The notes beneath the pieces are model-generated. The model had not been told where the DNA came from, did no database searches, and saw only the letters and a program-made list of their open reading frames with translations. 7,164 nucleotides of DNA from a bacterium (lineage in GTDB: Bacteria; Muiribacteriota; Ozemobacteria; Ozemobacterales; Ozemobacteraceae). Shown here in pieces: positions 1-5,591 of this stretch (positions within the stretch are counted from its first letter, which is position 1; the number at the start of each line of letters is the position of its first letter). The stretch spans positions 1 to 7,164 of the forward strand of contig JACPTH010000129.1 in assembly GCA_016192885.1 (NCBI GenBank). Direction: 5' to 3'. Position numbers and translations under genes: made by a program.

Positions 1-79
1 CTTCGCGTGTCGAGAAGGGGCCGTCGTGCAACAGGCGCGCGCCCCCCTTTATTGAGATGATACGCATCTTTTTAATCAT
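1..79 (-). CDS. Possible partial reading frame running off the left edge
   Basis: An open minus-strand frame starts at an ATG at 77-79, overlapping the stop codon of the RlpA-like gene (72-74), and stays open for 26 codons to the window edge. A second in-frame ATG lies at 65-67 (protein start MRIISIKGGARLLHDG). The overlap would fit translational coupling as a fourth gene of the minus-strand operon. Against it, there is no good Shine-Dalgarno sequence and only 26 codons are visible. The part beyond base 49 is about 70% GC with G/C-ending codons, whereas the next 50 bases are about 32% GC, so this end may be chimeric. I do not recognise the protein. Confidence 0.25.
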   Translation of the reverse strand, partial: MIKKMRIISIKGGARLLHDGPFSTRE

Positions 80-563
80 GCGTTTTCTTTAATTTTCGCG
101 AAGTGAATGAGTTAGGCTCGGACATAAAGATTTTCAAAATTATCTTTCCGATACCGGAAATACCGATGGCCTTGGCGCCTGGTCCGTCAAGATCGATGAT
201 GCGACCGCTAATATAAGGGCCTCTATCAATTACGCGGGTCAAAATCTTCCTCCCGTTTTCAGGATTAATGACTTTAATTAAAGTCCCAAACGGGAGAGTT
301 TTATGCGCAACGGGAAAAATCGTATCGTCTACCCTGAAATTTGAATCTCTTATTTTATCGGGTTTAGTCGGACATTCATACCATGAAGCCACTCCAAATT
401 CGACCATTACTTGAATGTTCTTTGCTTTGTTGTATTGACTCATCTCTCCAAAATCTTTTTTTAGTCGCCGGCAGATTTCTTCAATTGGAACCGGAGATGC
501 CGTGACTCCAACGCTTATTAGAAGCACTATCAGCAAGGAAAAAGTAAGTTTAAAAAAATCCAA
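72..563 (-). CDS. RlpA-like secreted double-psi beta-barrel protein
   Basis: The 163-residue product has a signal peptide (hydrophobic residues about 6-20, likely cleavage after VTA at 22) and then one RlpA-like double-psi beta-barrel domain, residues about 57-147. Visible family motifs are GVASWY (57-62), AHKTLPFGT (86-94), NGRKILTRVIDRGPY (103-117) and GRIIDLDGPGAKAIG (120-134). RlpA proteins act on peptidoglycan in the periplasm, some as lytic transglycosylases cutting denuded glycan strands. Unlike typical RlpA there is no lipobox and no SPOR domain, and the usual GE motif about 11 residues before the conserved His (here H87) is not seen: position 76 is Phe. H87 and D113 are kept, so enzymatic activity is uncertain. 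The start is TTG (561-563), chosen because GGAGG at 570-574 lies six bases upstream and the nearby ATG (574-576) runs into a stop. It is the last clear gene of a three-gene operon, 22 bases after the CYTH gene. Confidence 0.9.
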   Translation of the reverse strand: MDFFKLTFSLLIVLLISVGVTASPVPIEEICRRLKKDFGEMSQYNKAKNIQVMVEFGVASWYECPTKPDKIRDSNFRVDDTIFPVAHKTLPFGTLIKVINPENGRKILTRVIDRGPYISGRIIDLDGPGAKAIGISGIGKIILKIFMSEPNSFTSRKLKKTHD

Positions 564-585
564 GGCAAGCCTCCATTAGTTATTT

Positions 586-1062
586 TTATTTTCTCCATGT
601 TGAAAATGGGGTTTGAGCGAGATTGGTATTAAAAAATCTGGGATCCGCGCTAACTTCCATCTCAGACTTGATCCAATCCGGGAACGAAGGCTGGGAATCG
701 CAAGAAGGAAGTTCCACTTCAGCGGTAACAAGGCCCAAATTAGCTCCTCCGTATTTATCTATTTCCCATGTGTACCCTTTAAAAGGGATTCGGAATCGGG
801 TTTTTTCGATTAGCGGTAGAATCGCCAGAGACACTAATTCATTGATTTCTTCCCCGGAAACATTTTTTTTCGTCGCCTCAAACTCAAAACGAGAAATACC
901 TTCCCTTTGACTTTTTACCGCAAGAGTAACCTGGTCTTCTTTAATTCTAAACCGTACTTGGGGGGAAAGAGACAGGTAGCCTTGGATTAAGCGATCCCCG
1001 CCAATCAAGGGAGGAAGGCTCAATTCATTAACTAAAAACTTTCTTTCGATTTCCAAACCCAA
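586..1062 (-). CDS. CYTH-domain protein (triphosphate tunnel metalloenzyme family)
   Basis: The 158-residue product is a single complete CYTH domain. The hallmark EIERKFLV is at 4-11, followed by the tunnel-lining charged strands IQGYLS (26-31), VRFRIK (36-41), LAVKS (47-51), RFEFE (58-62), EKTRFRI (86-92), WEIDKYGG (99-106) and AEVELPS (114-120). The tail EVSADPRFFNTNLA (136-149) is also typical of bacterial members. The family binds and often hydrolyses tri- or polyphosphate groups with a divalent metal in the cytoplasm (thiamine triphosphatase, inorganic triphosphatase and class IV adenylate cyclase are relatives). The substrate here cannot be told. No HD or CHAD domain is attached. The start is TTG: 1060-1062 has GGGG (1072-1075) nine bases upstream, while a second TTG at 1054-1056 would begin directly at the EIERK motif. 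It lies 39 bases after the exported-protein gene and 22 before the RlpA-like gene, apparently in one operon. Confidence 0.9.
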   Translation of the reverse strand: MGLEIERKFLVNELSLPPLIGGDRLIQGYLSLSPQVRFRIKEDQVTLAVKSQREGISRFEFEATKKNVSGEEINELVSLAILPLIEKTRFRIPFKGYTWEIDKYGGANLGLVTAEVELPSCDSQPSFPDWIKSEMEVSADPRFFNTNLAQTPFSTWRK

Positions 1063-1101
1063 AACGCTTTACCCCGGAAAAATCAGATGTACAAGAGGAA
1101 A

Positions 1102-1899
1102 TTACTTTCCATCAAACACTTCTTTTGCGGCTGCATCTCTTAATTTTCGAAACCCTTCGACGTCCCGTTTTGGCAAAAAAACGGACCCGGAAAAACCCTC
1201 CGGCCCGTTAAAAAAATACTCCACATCTCCCTTCCTTTCGGATTTAGTCCATAGGCCGGAAAGCGGAAAAACCCCGTCGAAATCGCGAGGAATAGAAATT
1301 TCAAGATGGACATTTTTAAAATCTACCGGGAAACTACCCCATTTGGAAACCAGGTGCCCAATCATGAATCGACATCCGTAATTTTCCTTCTCGAAAAATT
1401 TCTTGAACCCCTCAATACTTAGGGAGGAAGCGCTTTTACCGGGTTTGGGGTCATCCGAGTTTTGCGTCTTCAAGGAATCTAGATTGTACAAAATCCCTTG
1501 TTTCGCGCTAACTTGAAGTGAAATTTCCTGTCCGGGGGAAAGAGAGAATGGGAACCTTGGATTCTTGCGAGAATAAACGGCTGGAAGCCCATTAATGCTC
1601 AATTTTACTGAGTCTTCATTGAGCAAGTATAGAATTCGGATTTTTATTGAGGTTTCTAGAATCTTATCGGAAATATTCTTTATCCCAACCGAAAGGCGAC
1701 TTTCGGCGTTTTCTTTTTCAAGCTTCACTTTTCCGAAACATTCAACCACCTGAAAAGCTTCGGATGGGCCTCTTTCAATGACAAACTCAGGCATTCTCGG
1801 CAAAAGATTTTTTTCGGCCCAAGCTGCCTGTTTTAAAAGAAAACTAAACAGCAAAAGGAAAAAAGAAACACACATAGGAATTGATTTTCCTGAAAACAT
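1102..1899 (-). CDS. Exported protein of unknown family, first gene of a three-gene operon
   Basis: The 265-residue product begins with a clear Sec signal peptide (hydrophobic core CVSFFLLLFSFLL, 10-22) and a type I cleavage site AWA|E after residue 28, so it should be periplasmic or secreted. The mature part alternates short hydrophobic and polar stretches (for example RLSVGIKNISDK, EISLQVSAKQG, NVHLEISIPRDF), suggesting a mainly beta fold. It has one Cys near residue 40 and one near 178. I do not recognise a family, and no catalytic motif stands out. The ATG at 1897-1899 is chosen because AGAGG (1904-1908) lies four bases upstream. A longer frame opening at a TTG at 1939-1941 would begin between the -35 and -10 elements of the promoter at 1927-1955, so it could not be translated from that transcript. 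Followed by the CYTH and RlpA-like genes, it may act at the cell envelope, but that is inference. Confidence 0.8.
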   Translation of the reverse strand: MFSGKSIPMCVSFFLLLFSFLLKQAAWAEKNLLPRMPEFVIERGPSEAFQVVECFGKVKLEKENAESRLSVGIKNISDKILETSIKIRILYLLNEDSVKLSINGLPAVYSRKNPRFPFSLSPGQEISLQVSAKQGILYNLDSLKTQNSDDPKPGKSASSLSIEGFKKFFEKENYGCRFMIGHLVSKWGSFPVDFKNVHLEISIPRDFDGVFPLSGLWTKSERKGDVEYFFNGPEGFSGSVFLPKRDVEGFRKLRDAAAKEVFDGK

Positions 1900-1926
1900 T
1901 TTGCCTCTTTTCAAAAGGGTGGGTAG

Positions 1927-1955
1927 AGTATATCGAAACAATCAAGCCTTGTCAA
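1927..1955 (-). promoter_or_regulatory. Sigma-70 promoter of the exported protein/CYTH/RlpA-like operon
   Basis: On the minus strand a perfect -35 TTGACA (1950-1955) is followed after 17 bases by a -10 TATACT (1927-1932, five of six consensus bases). Transcription should start near 1920, giving a short leader of about 20 bases containing the AGAGG ribosome site before the ATG at 1899. This is the best promoter in the window, and it fixes the start choice of the gene downstream. Confidence 0.8.
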
Positions 1956-1971
1956 AACTTAGCAAAACTTA
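1953..1971 (-). repeat. Tandem direct repeat abutting the -35 element
   Basis: TAAGTTTTG occurs twice on the minus strand (1963-1971 and 1953-1961) with a 10-base period. The downstream copy overlaps the first bases of the -35 hexamer TTGACA. One-turn-spaced direct repeats at this place resemble binding sites of OmpR/PhoB-type response regulators, but the motif is short and AT-rich, and no regulator is encoded nearby. Confidence 0.45.
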
Positions 1972-2040
1972 TGAAGAGGCAGCAATTCTTGGCGAGAAGC
2001 TAACCCCTGCCGTGGTTACCAAACAACGCTAAAGAAGTTA

Positions 2041-2055
2041 GTTCTCAGGGAGAAC
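2041..2055. repeat. Short perfect inverted repeat
   Basis: GTTCTC and GAGAAC form a perfect six-base stem around a three-base loop (AGG). It sits directly next to the palindromic repeat at 2056-2138. No T-run follows on either strand, so it is not a convincing intrinsic terminator, although it lies downstream of the methyltransferase gene. Confidence 0.4.
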
Positions 2056-2138
2056 GAGATTTCTGTTGCGCGACGCCTCCCTTCGGAAATGACAGCATTA
2101 TTTGTCATTCCGAACGAATGTGAGGAATCAAATCCTCA
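2056..2138. repeat. Dispersed palindromic repeat, copy 1 (CATTCCGA type)
   Basis: Two half-elements meet head to head: ATGACA (2089-2094) and TGTCAT (2103-2108) are perfect inverted repeats around an eight-base loop. Each half can also fold on itself: ATTTC (2059-2063) with GAAAT (2086-2090), and ATTCC (2107-2111) with GGAAT (2124-2128). A further perfect stem, TGAGGA/TCCTCA (2121-2126 and 2133-2138), lies at the right end. The right half resembles the widespread TGTCATTCCGA...GAGGAATC repeat found between genes in many bacterial genomes. It fills much of the 1900-2182 gap, in which I see no gene and no clear terminator for the methyltransferase gene. Confidence 0.65.
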
Positions 2139-2182
2139 TTCATGAAATAGACTTTTTCACGGAATTTAGCCTTCCTTGTTAA

Positions 2183-3031
2183 TCACGATCCCTGCTGATT
2201 TAAAAAAAAACGAGCGAAGTCGCTTTTTTCCCCGGATTTTACGGCAACGTAAGCGAAAACGGAGCAAATTCCGAAACTTTCCAGCGATGCCGCGATTTTC
2301 CGAAACCCGAAGCCGTAACCCGATGAAACCGGGCCCGGGATGGTTCTAATTACCCGGAACCCCGCGCCTTGAAATAGGCTTTCCCAGCGGCGCCTTCTAT
2401 ACATTTTTAATTCTTGCAGATTACTTTTGTAAGCGCCGTGCGGGTGAGGCCAAAAAAGGTTTCCGAAAAGAGTTTGGGGGGGCTTCTCCGCTTTGGGGTT
2501 GTTTCCCATGCCGGGTGGAGACTCCGAATATTTGCAAAAATATTTAATAAAAATTTCAGGCCATTTCCTAACTTCCTTAATTTTCTTGGCGAACAATAGA
2601 AATCGATCGGGAAAGAACAAAAAAAAATGACAAGCTTTCCAAAAAGCGTTCGGAATAATGTGAATCAAAATACCGTCTTTCTTAAGCACTTTCGACATAT
2701 TGCGCAGGGCCAAACCGGGTCGAGGGAGATGCTCAAGCAAGCTGGAAGAAAAAACAAGGTCAAATTTTGGGCCGGAAAAGCAGGAGTCAACATTTTCAGC
2801 ATCGCAAACAAGATAAGAAACATCGGCCGCTTTACCATTGCGAAGCCTTTTATAATTCAAATCAGCGGAAAATAAGCGCTTAACGTATTTTGAGATAAAC
2901 CCGCTTTGGTAACCGTTACCAGCACCAAGTTCCAGAGCTTTTTCAAAGGCATTGCCCGGAACATGCTTGAACACCGATTCAATTTCACGTCTCTTTAAGG
3001 AATTTAGCTGCGCATCCCAAAAACTATTCAT
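2183..3031 (-). CDS. Class I SAM-dependent methyltransferase
   Basis: The 282-residue protein has a Rossmann-type SAM-binding domain in its first half. Motif I ALELGAGNGYQ (32-42) has the glycine loop that binds SAM. LFSADLN (53-59) carries the acidic residue expected at the end of strand 2, and CDAENV is at 76-81. FDLVFSSSLLEHLP (90-103) is the post-II motif of the Methyltransf_11 type, and KKDGILIHIIPN (117-128) is motif III. Residues about 130-165 form an aromatic and basic insertion (FFLFFPDRFLLFAKK) that may touch the membrane. The C-terminal region (HPHGAYKSN, then RRRRWESLFQGAGFRV at about 213-228) is common among methyltransferases acting on surface glycans or small molecules, but the acceptor is unknown. 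The ATG start at 3029-3031 has GGGGAG (3043-3048) eleven bases upstream, a slightly long spacing. It lies 42 bases after the cysteine synthase-like gene and is probably cotranscribed with it. Confidence 0.85.
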   Translation of the reverse strand: MNSFWDAQLNSLKRREIESVFKHVPGNAFEKALELGAGNGYQSGFISKYVKRLFSADLNYKRLRNGKAADVSYLVCDAENVDSCFSGPKFDLVFSSSLLEHLPRPGLALRNMSKVLKKDGILIHIIPNAFWKACHFFLFFPDRFLLFAKKIKEVRKWPEIFIKYFCKYSESPPGMGNNPKAEKPPQTLFGNLFWPHPHGAYKSNLQELKMYRRRRWESLFQGAGFRVIRTIPGPVSSGYGFGFRKIAASLESFGICSVFAYVAVKSGEKSDFARFFLNQQGS

Positions 3032-3073
3032 CCAAGTTTGAGCTCCCCGCGATCGGAAGAAAAGTCTAAATTT

Positions 3074-4057
3074 TTAATGGCACGGAGTATTTACCTTTTG
3101 GCGTTGGACGCAATTGTACATGTCGCAGCAGGCATGACAAACCCTCTTAATTACGCGAAAACCCAAAAATTCAACTTCGGGAGTTAGGTAATGGCTTTTT
3201 ATCGGTTCTTCCCTGAGCAAATCGGTGCTTAAATATTTTTTGTTATCATCCGGAAAAACCGTTACCGTTACCGGCCCCTCGTCTGATTCGTTTTGAACTT
3301 TAAGGGCTCCCAGGAAATTGGCCCCTGAGGATATTCCGACGGCAAATCCGAGTTTTGAGGCAAGTTTTTGAGCTAAAAGAATTGCGTCTCCATCCGAAAC
3401 CGCAACTATTTTGTCAAGATTTTCGAGGTCGACAATTGCGGGAATGAACTCATCCGAGATCCCTTGAATTCGATGATGCCCCACCTTTCGCCCCGTTGAA
3501 AGAGTGGGCGACTCAGCCGGCTCGATTGGGTGAATCTTCGCGAAAGAGTTATTGGCTTTAAGAAAACGGCCATTGGCAAGATTCGAGAACTGACAGGGAA
3601 GAAAAATCCGCTTTTCTCTCCTTGATAGCTCCTCGGCCTTTTGAATGCTTCCTAAAAACCCCCCCTGTTCGCGGGTAACCGGAATGATGTTTGCGCCCAT
3701 GCTTTGAATTAGATCAACCCTCTCGCGGCTCATCCAATCAGGCATAAATATTGTGACAGGATGCCCTAGCGCTCTTCCAATCGCGGAAAAGGAGATTCCG
3801 GTATTTCCGCTGGTCGCTTCTACAATCGTATCTCCCGGTTTTATTTTTCCTAATTTATAAGCTTTTTCTAAAATGTGAAGGGCCATGCGGTCTTTAATGC
3901 TGCCGGTTAAGTTCAACTGCTCTGATTTGGCGTATATTACCCGCTTTTTTCCGGAAAAAGTAAAGTCAATAGCTATTAGCGGAGTATTTCCAACCATTCG
4001 CCACAACTCATTAATTCTCTCCAACACTTTTGAATCAACAGAAACGCACTCTTCCAT
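3074..4057 (-). CDS. Cysteine synthase-family PLP enzyme with an internal in-frame deletion
   Basis: The 327-residue product is a fold-type II PLP enzyme of the cysteine synthase/cystathionine beta-synthase family, which makes cysteine from O-acetylserine (or a relative) and sulfide. Visible motifs are GNTPL (23-27), TGSIKDR (51-57, with K55 as the PLP Schiff-base lysine), TSGNTG (82-87), MPDWMSRER (105-113), EPAESPTLSTG (179-189), HHRIQGISDEFIP (194-206), GISSGANFLG (241-250) and PDDNKKYLST (269-278). After QFSNLAN (156-162) the sequence jumps to GRFLKANNS. Normal members have about 36 more residues there, including TTGPEIW and the phosphate-binding GTGGT loop. The frame stays open, so the gene is either inactive, altered, or mis-assembled at 3571/3572. 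The C-terminus carries a Cys-rich tail (C307, C310, C311, C316, C326). The ATG start has GAGGA (4063-4067) five bases upstream. It is the first gene of a pair with the methyltransferase. Confidence 0.85.
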   Translation of the reverse strand: MEECVSVDSKVLERINELWRMVGNTPLIAIDFTFSGKKRVIYAKSEQLNLTGSIKDRMALHILEKAYKLGKIKPGDTIVEATSGNTGISFSAIGRALGHPVTIFMPDWMSRERVDLIQSMGANIIPVTREQGGFLGSIQKAEELSRREKRIFLPCQFSNLANGRFLKANNSFAKIHPIEPAESPTLSTGRKVGHHRIQGISDEFIPAIVDLENLDKIVAVSDGDAILLAQKLASKLGFAVGISSGANFLGALKVQNESDEGPVTVTVFPDDNKKYLSTDLLREEPIKSHYLTPEVEFLGFRVIKRVCHACCDMYNCVQRQKVNTPCH

Positions 4058-4109
4058 TTGCTTCCTCGAACGAAAAAATAAACCCTTGTTTTCCCTGTGG
4101 CTAATTCGT

Positions 4110-4139
4110 ACAATACATCCAAGTTTGATTCGATGACAA
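4110..4139 (-). promoter_or_regulatory. Weak candidate promoter for the cysteine synthase-like gene
   Basis: On the minus strand TTGTCA (4134-4139, five of six bases) and TATTGT (4110-4115, four of six) are separated by 18 bases and sit about 50 bases before the ATG at 4057. The position is right for the first gene of the minus-strand pair, but the -10 match is poor. Confidence 0.3.
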
Positions 4140-4160
4140 CATAAATTGGCATTATTTTAT

Positions 4161-4183
4161 CTTGATGACCCAATGGTCACAAG
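4161..4183. repeat. Imperfect dyad between the divergent units
   Basis: CTTGATGACC (4161-4170) and GGTCACAAG (4175-4183) form an inverted repeat around a CAAT loop, nine pairs with one bulged A. No T-run follows on either strand, so it does not look like a terminator. Lying between the divergent cysteine synthase-like gene and the sugar importer, it could be an operator or a decayed part of the neighbouring palindromic repeat. Confidence 0.4.
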
Positions 4184-4186
4184 AAT

Positions 4187-4250
4187 TCGCAATGACAAAA
4201 TGGCACTGCAACTGTCATTGCGAGATTCGAAGCAACCAAGCGATCTATTC
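4187..4250. repeat. Dispersed palindromic repeat, copy 2 (CATTGCGA type)
   Basis: TCGCAATGACA (4187-4197) and TGTCATTGCGA (4213-4223) are a perfect 11-base inverted repeat with a 15-base spacer. With one inserted base the arms extend to GAATTC/GAGATTC. To the right, ATTGC (4217-4221) can pair with GCGAT (4240-4244), including one G-T wobble. This is the TGTCATTGCGA variant of the same head-to-head element seen at 2056-2138. It occupies the 4058-4310 gap upstream of the importer, where I see no gene and no convincing sigma-70 promoter for the plus strand. Confidence 0.65.
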
Positions 4251-4310
4251 TCGGAACTAGCATAAAATCTAATTTTGCAAGTTGGTCGAAAAGACAAGGA
4301 GAGAAAAAAT

Positions 4311-5591
4311 ATGAAAAAAAAATTTCCCGTTTTGCTTGTTGGCACAGGCATCTTACTTCTAACTTTTTTTTATGGTTGCGGATCTTCAACTCCAAATGGA
4401 AAAAATTCTGTAGGACTAACATTCCTGGGCGACCCTTTAGGGAAACTTGTAGAAATAAATCAATCGATGGCGGATGAATTTGAAAAGAAGACAGGGATAA
4501 AAGTTAAGATAGAGAAAGGCTCTGAAAATTCAACCGAGAGGCTTGCGCAAATTCAAAATTTTCTATCGGCCAAGACTTCGGAAATAGATATTTATCAAAT
4601 TGATGTCATCTGGCCCGGTATGATAGGTGAACACATGATCGATCTCCATGAAAAAATCGATGAAAAGGTTTTTTTCCCGGCCATTATCAAAAACAATACA
4701 TTCCAGGAAAAACTAATTGCAGCTCCGTTTTTTGCGGATGCCGGCTTACTTTATTATCGCGCGGATCTTCTTGCAAAATACGGATTCACGAACCCGCCTG
4801 ATACCTGGGATGAATTAGAAACCATGGCAAAAAAAATAATGGAGGGTGAACGTAAAGACGGTAATAGCTCGTTTTGGGGTTACGTATTTCAGGGAGCCGC
4901 CTACGAGGGACTAATGTGCAACGCTCTCGAATGGCAAACTTCCGAAGAGATCGAAGGTATCTTTGCTTCTCAAACATCTCTCAATTTGACCGGAGATGGT
5001 AGCATCCTTGCCGCCGACAGAGCCGCTTCATGGGTATCCATTATCTCGCCTCCCGGAGTCACAACTTACAAAGAAGAGGAGTCAAGAAATGTCTGGCAGT
5101 CGGGCAATGCCGCCTTTATGCGGAATTGGCCGTATGCTTATACTCTTGGGCAAAATGAAGGATCTCTAATCAAGGGGAAATTTGATATCGCAAGAATTCC
5201 TGCCGGAAAAGCTAGATATGCAGCCACTCTTGGCGGATGGCAATTAGGCATTTCCCAATACAGTAAACATCAAAAAGAAGCGATTGAATTTGTGAAATTC
5301 CTAACAAGCACGGGGGCACAAAAGCGCCGAGCTATCGAAGGCGGTTATATTCCGGTTTCTCCGGAAGTTTATGACGATGAAGAAGTGATCAAGGCAAGAC
5401 CGTATTTCCGATTGTTACGGGAAATATTCACTCAGGTGGTTTCAAGACCTTCCGTCGTCATCGGGAAGAAATACAACGAAGTATCTGCCGCTTATTATTC
5501 TCAGATTCATCAAACCTTATCAGGGCAGGAAACCGCCTCAGCCGCCATGAGTACCGCTGAAAATCGTATAAAAGAAATTATTTCGCGATGA
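4311..5591 (+). CDS. Sugar ABC importer substrate-binding lipoprotein (trehalose/maltose-like)
   Basis: The 426-residue product is a family 1 extracellular solute-binding protein that captures a sugar outside the inner membrane and delivers it to the permeases encoded next. The N-terminus has KKK, a hydrophobic core (7-20) and FYGC with the likely lipidated C23; Phe and Tyr at -3 and -2 are unusual for a lipobox. Motifs shared with the ThuE/LpqY trehalose/maltose-binding group include DVIWPG (98-103), APFFADAGLLYYR (138-150), FWGYVFQGAAYEGL (188-201), CNALEW (203-208), GNAAFMRNWPYAY (265-277) and GGWQLGIS (308-315). The aromatic residues among them probably stack on sugar rings. The ligand is inferred as a disaccharide and not proven. 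The ATG at 4311 is chosen over an in-frame TTG at 4275 because AAGGAG (4296-4301) lies nine bases upstream and the Lys-rich signal start follows. The stop overlaps the next gene as ATGA. Confidence 0.9.
   Translation: MKKKFPVLLVGTGILLLTFFYGCGSSTPNGKNSVGLTFLGDPLGKLVEINQSMADEFEKKTGIKVKIEKGSENSTERLAQIQNFLSAKTSEIDIYQIDVIWPGMIGEHMIDLHEKIDEKVFFPAIIKNNTFQEKLIAAPFFADAGLLYYRADLLAKYGFTNPPDTWDELETMAKKIMEGERKDGNSSFWGYVFQGAAYEGLMCNALEWQTSEEIEGIFASQTSLNLTGDGSILAADRAASWVSIISPPGVTTYKEEESRNVWQSGNAAFMRNWPYAYTLGQNEGSLIKGKFDIARIPAGKARYAATLGGWQLGISQYSKHQKEAIEFVKFLTSTGAQKRRAIEGGYIPVSPEVYDDEEVIKARPYFRLLREIFTQVVSRPSVVIGKKYNEVSAAYYSQIHQTLSGQETASAAMSTAENRIKEIISR

Noticed and set aside
62..90. Possible plus-strand intrinsic terminator: ACGCAT/ATGCGT stem followed by TTTTCTTT
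   Set aside because: The stem is only six pairs with a ten-base loop, it lies inside and just past the RlpA-like coding end, and no plus-strand gene upstream is supported.
623..910. Plus-strand open frames opposite the CYTH gene
   Set aside because: They have no family motifs and lie entirely within a gene with clear CYTH motifs on the other strand.
1900..1941. Longer start (TTG at 1939-1941) for the exported protein
   Set aside because: It falls between the -35 and -10 elements of the operon promoter, and a better ATG with a ribosome site and signal peptide lies at 1897-1899.
1956..2032. Plus-strand reading frame end (YEEAAILGEKLTPAVV...) in the gap, resembling a gene remnant
   Set aside because: The peptide looks protein-like but has no start of its own, matches no family I can name, and overlaps the minus-strand promoter and direct repeats. 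Chance is the simpler explanation.
2041..2182. CRISPR-like or attachment-site reading of the repeats in the gap
   Set aside because: There is no regularly spaced array, and no integrase, transposase or cas gene. The repeats are palindromic and differ from each other.
4157..4422. Minus-strand open frames across the second palindromic repeat and the importer start
   Set aside because: The translations are mostly repeat sequence and antisense of the lipoprotein signal peptide, with no conserved motif.
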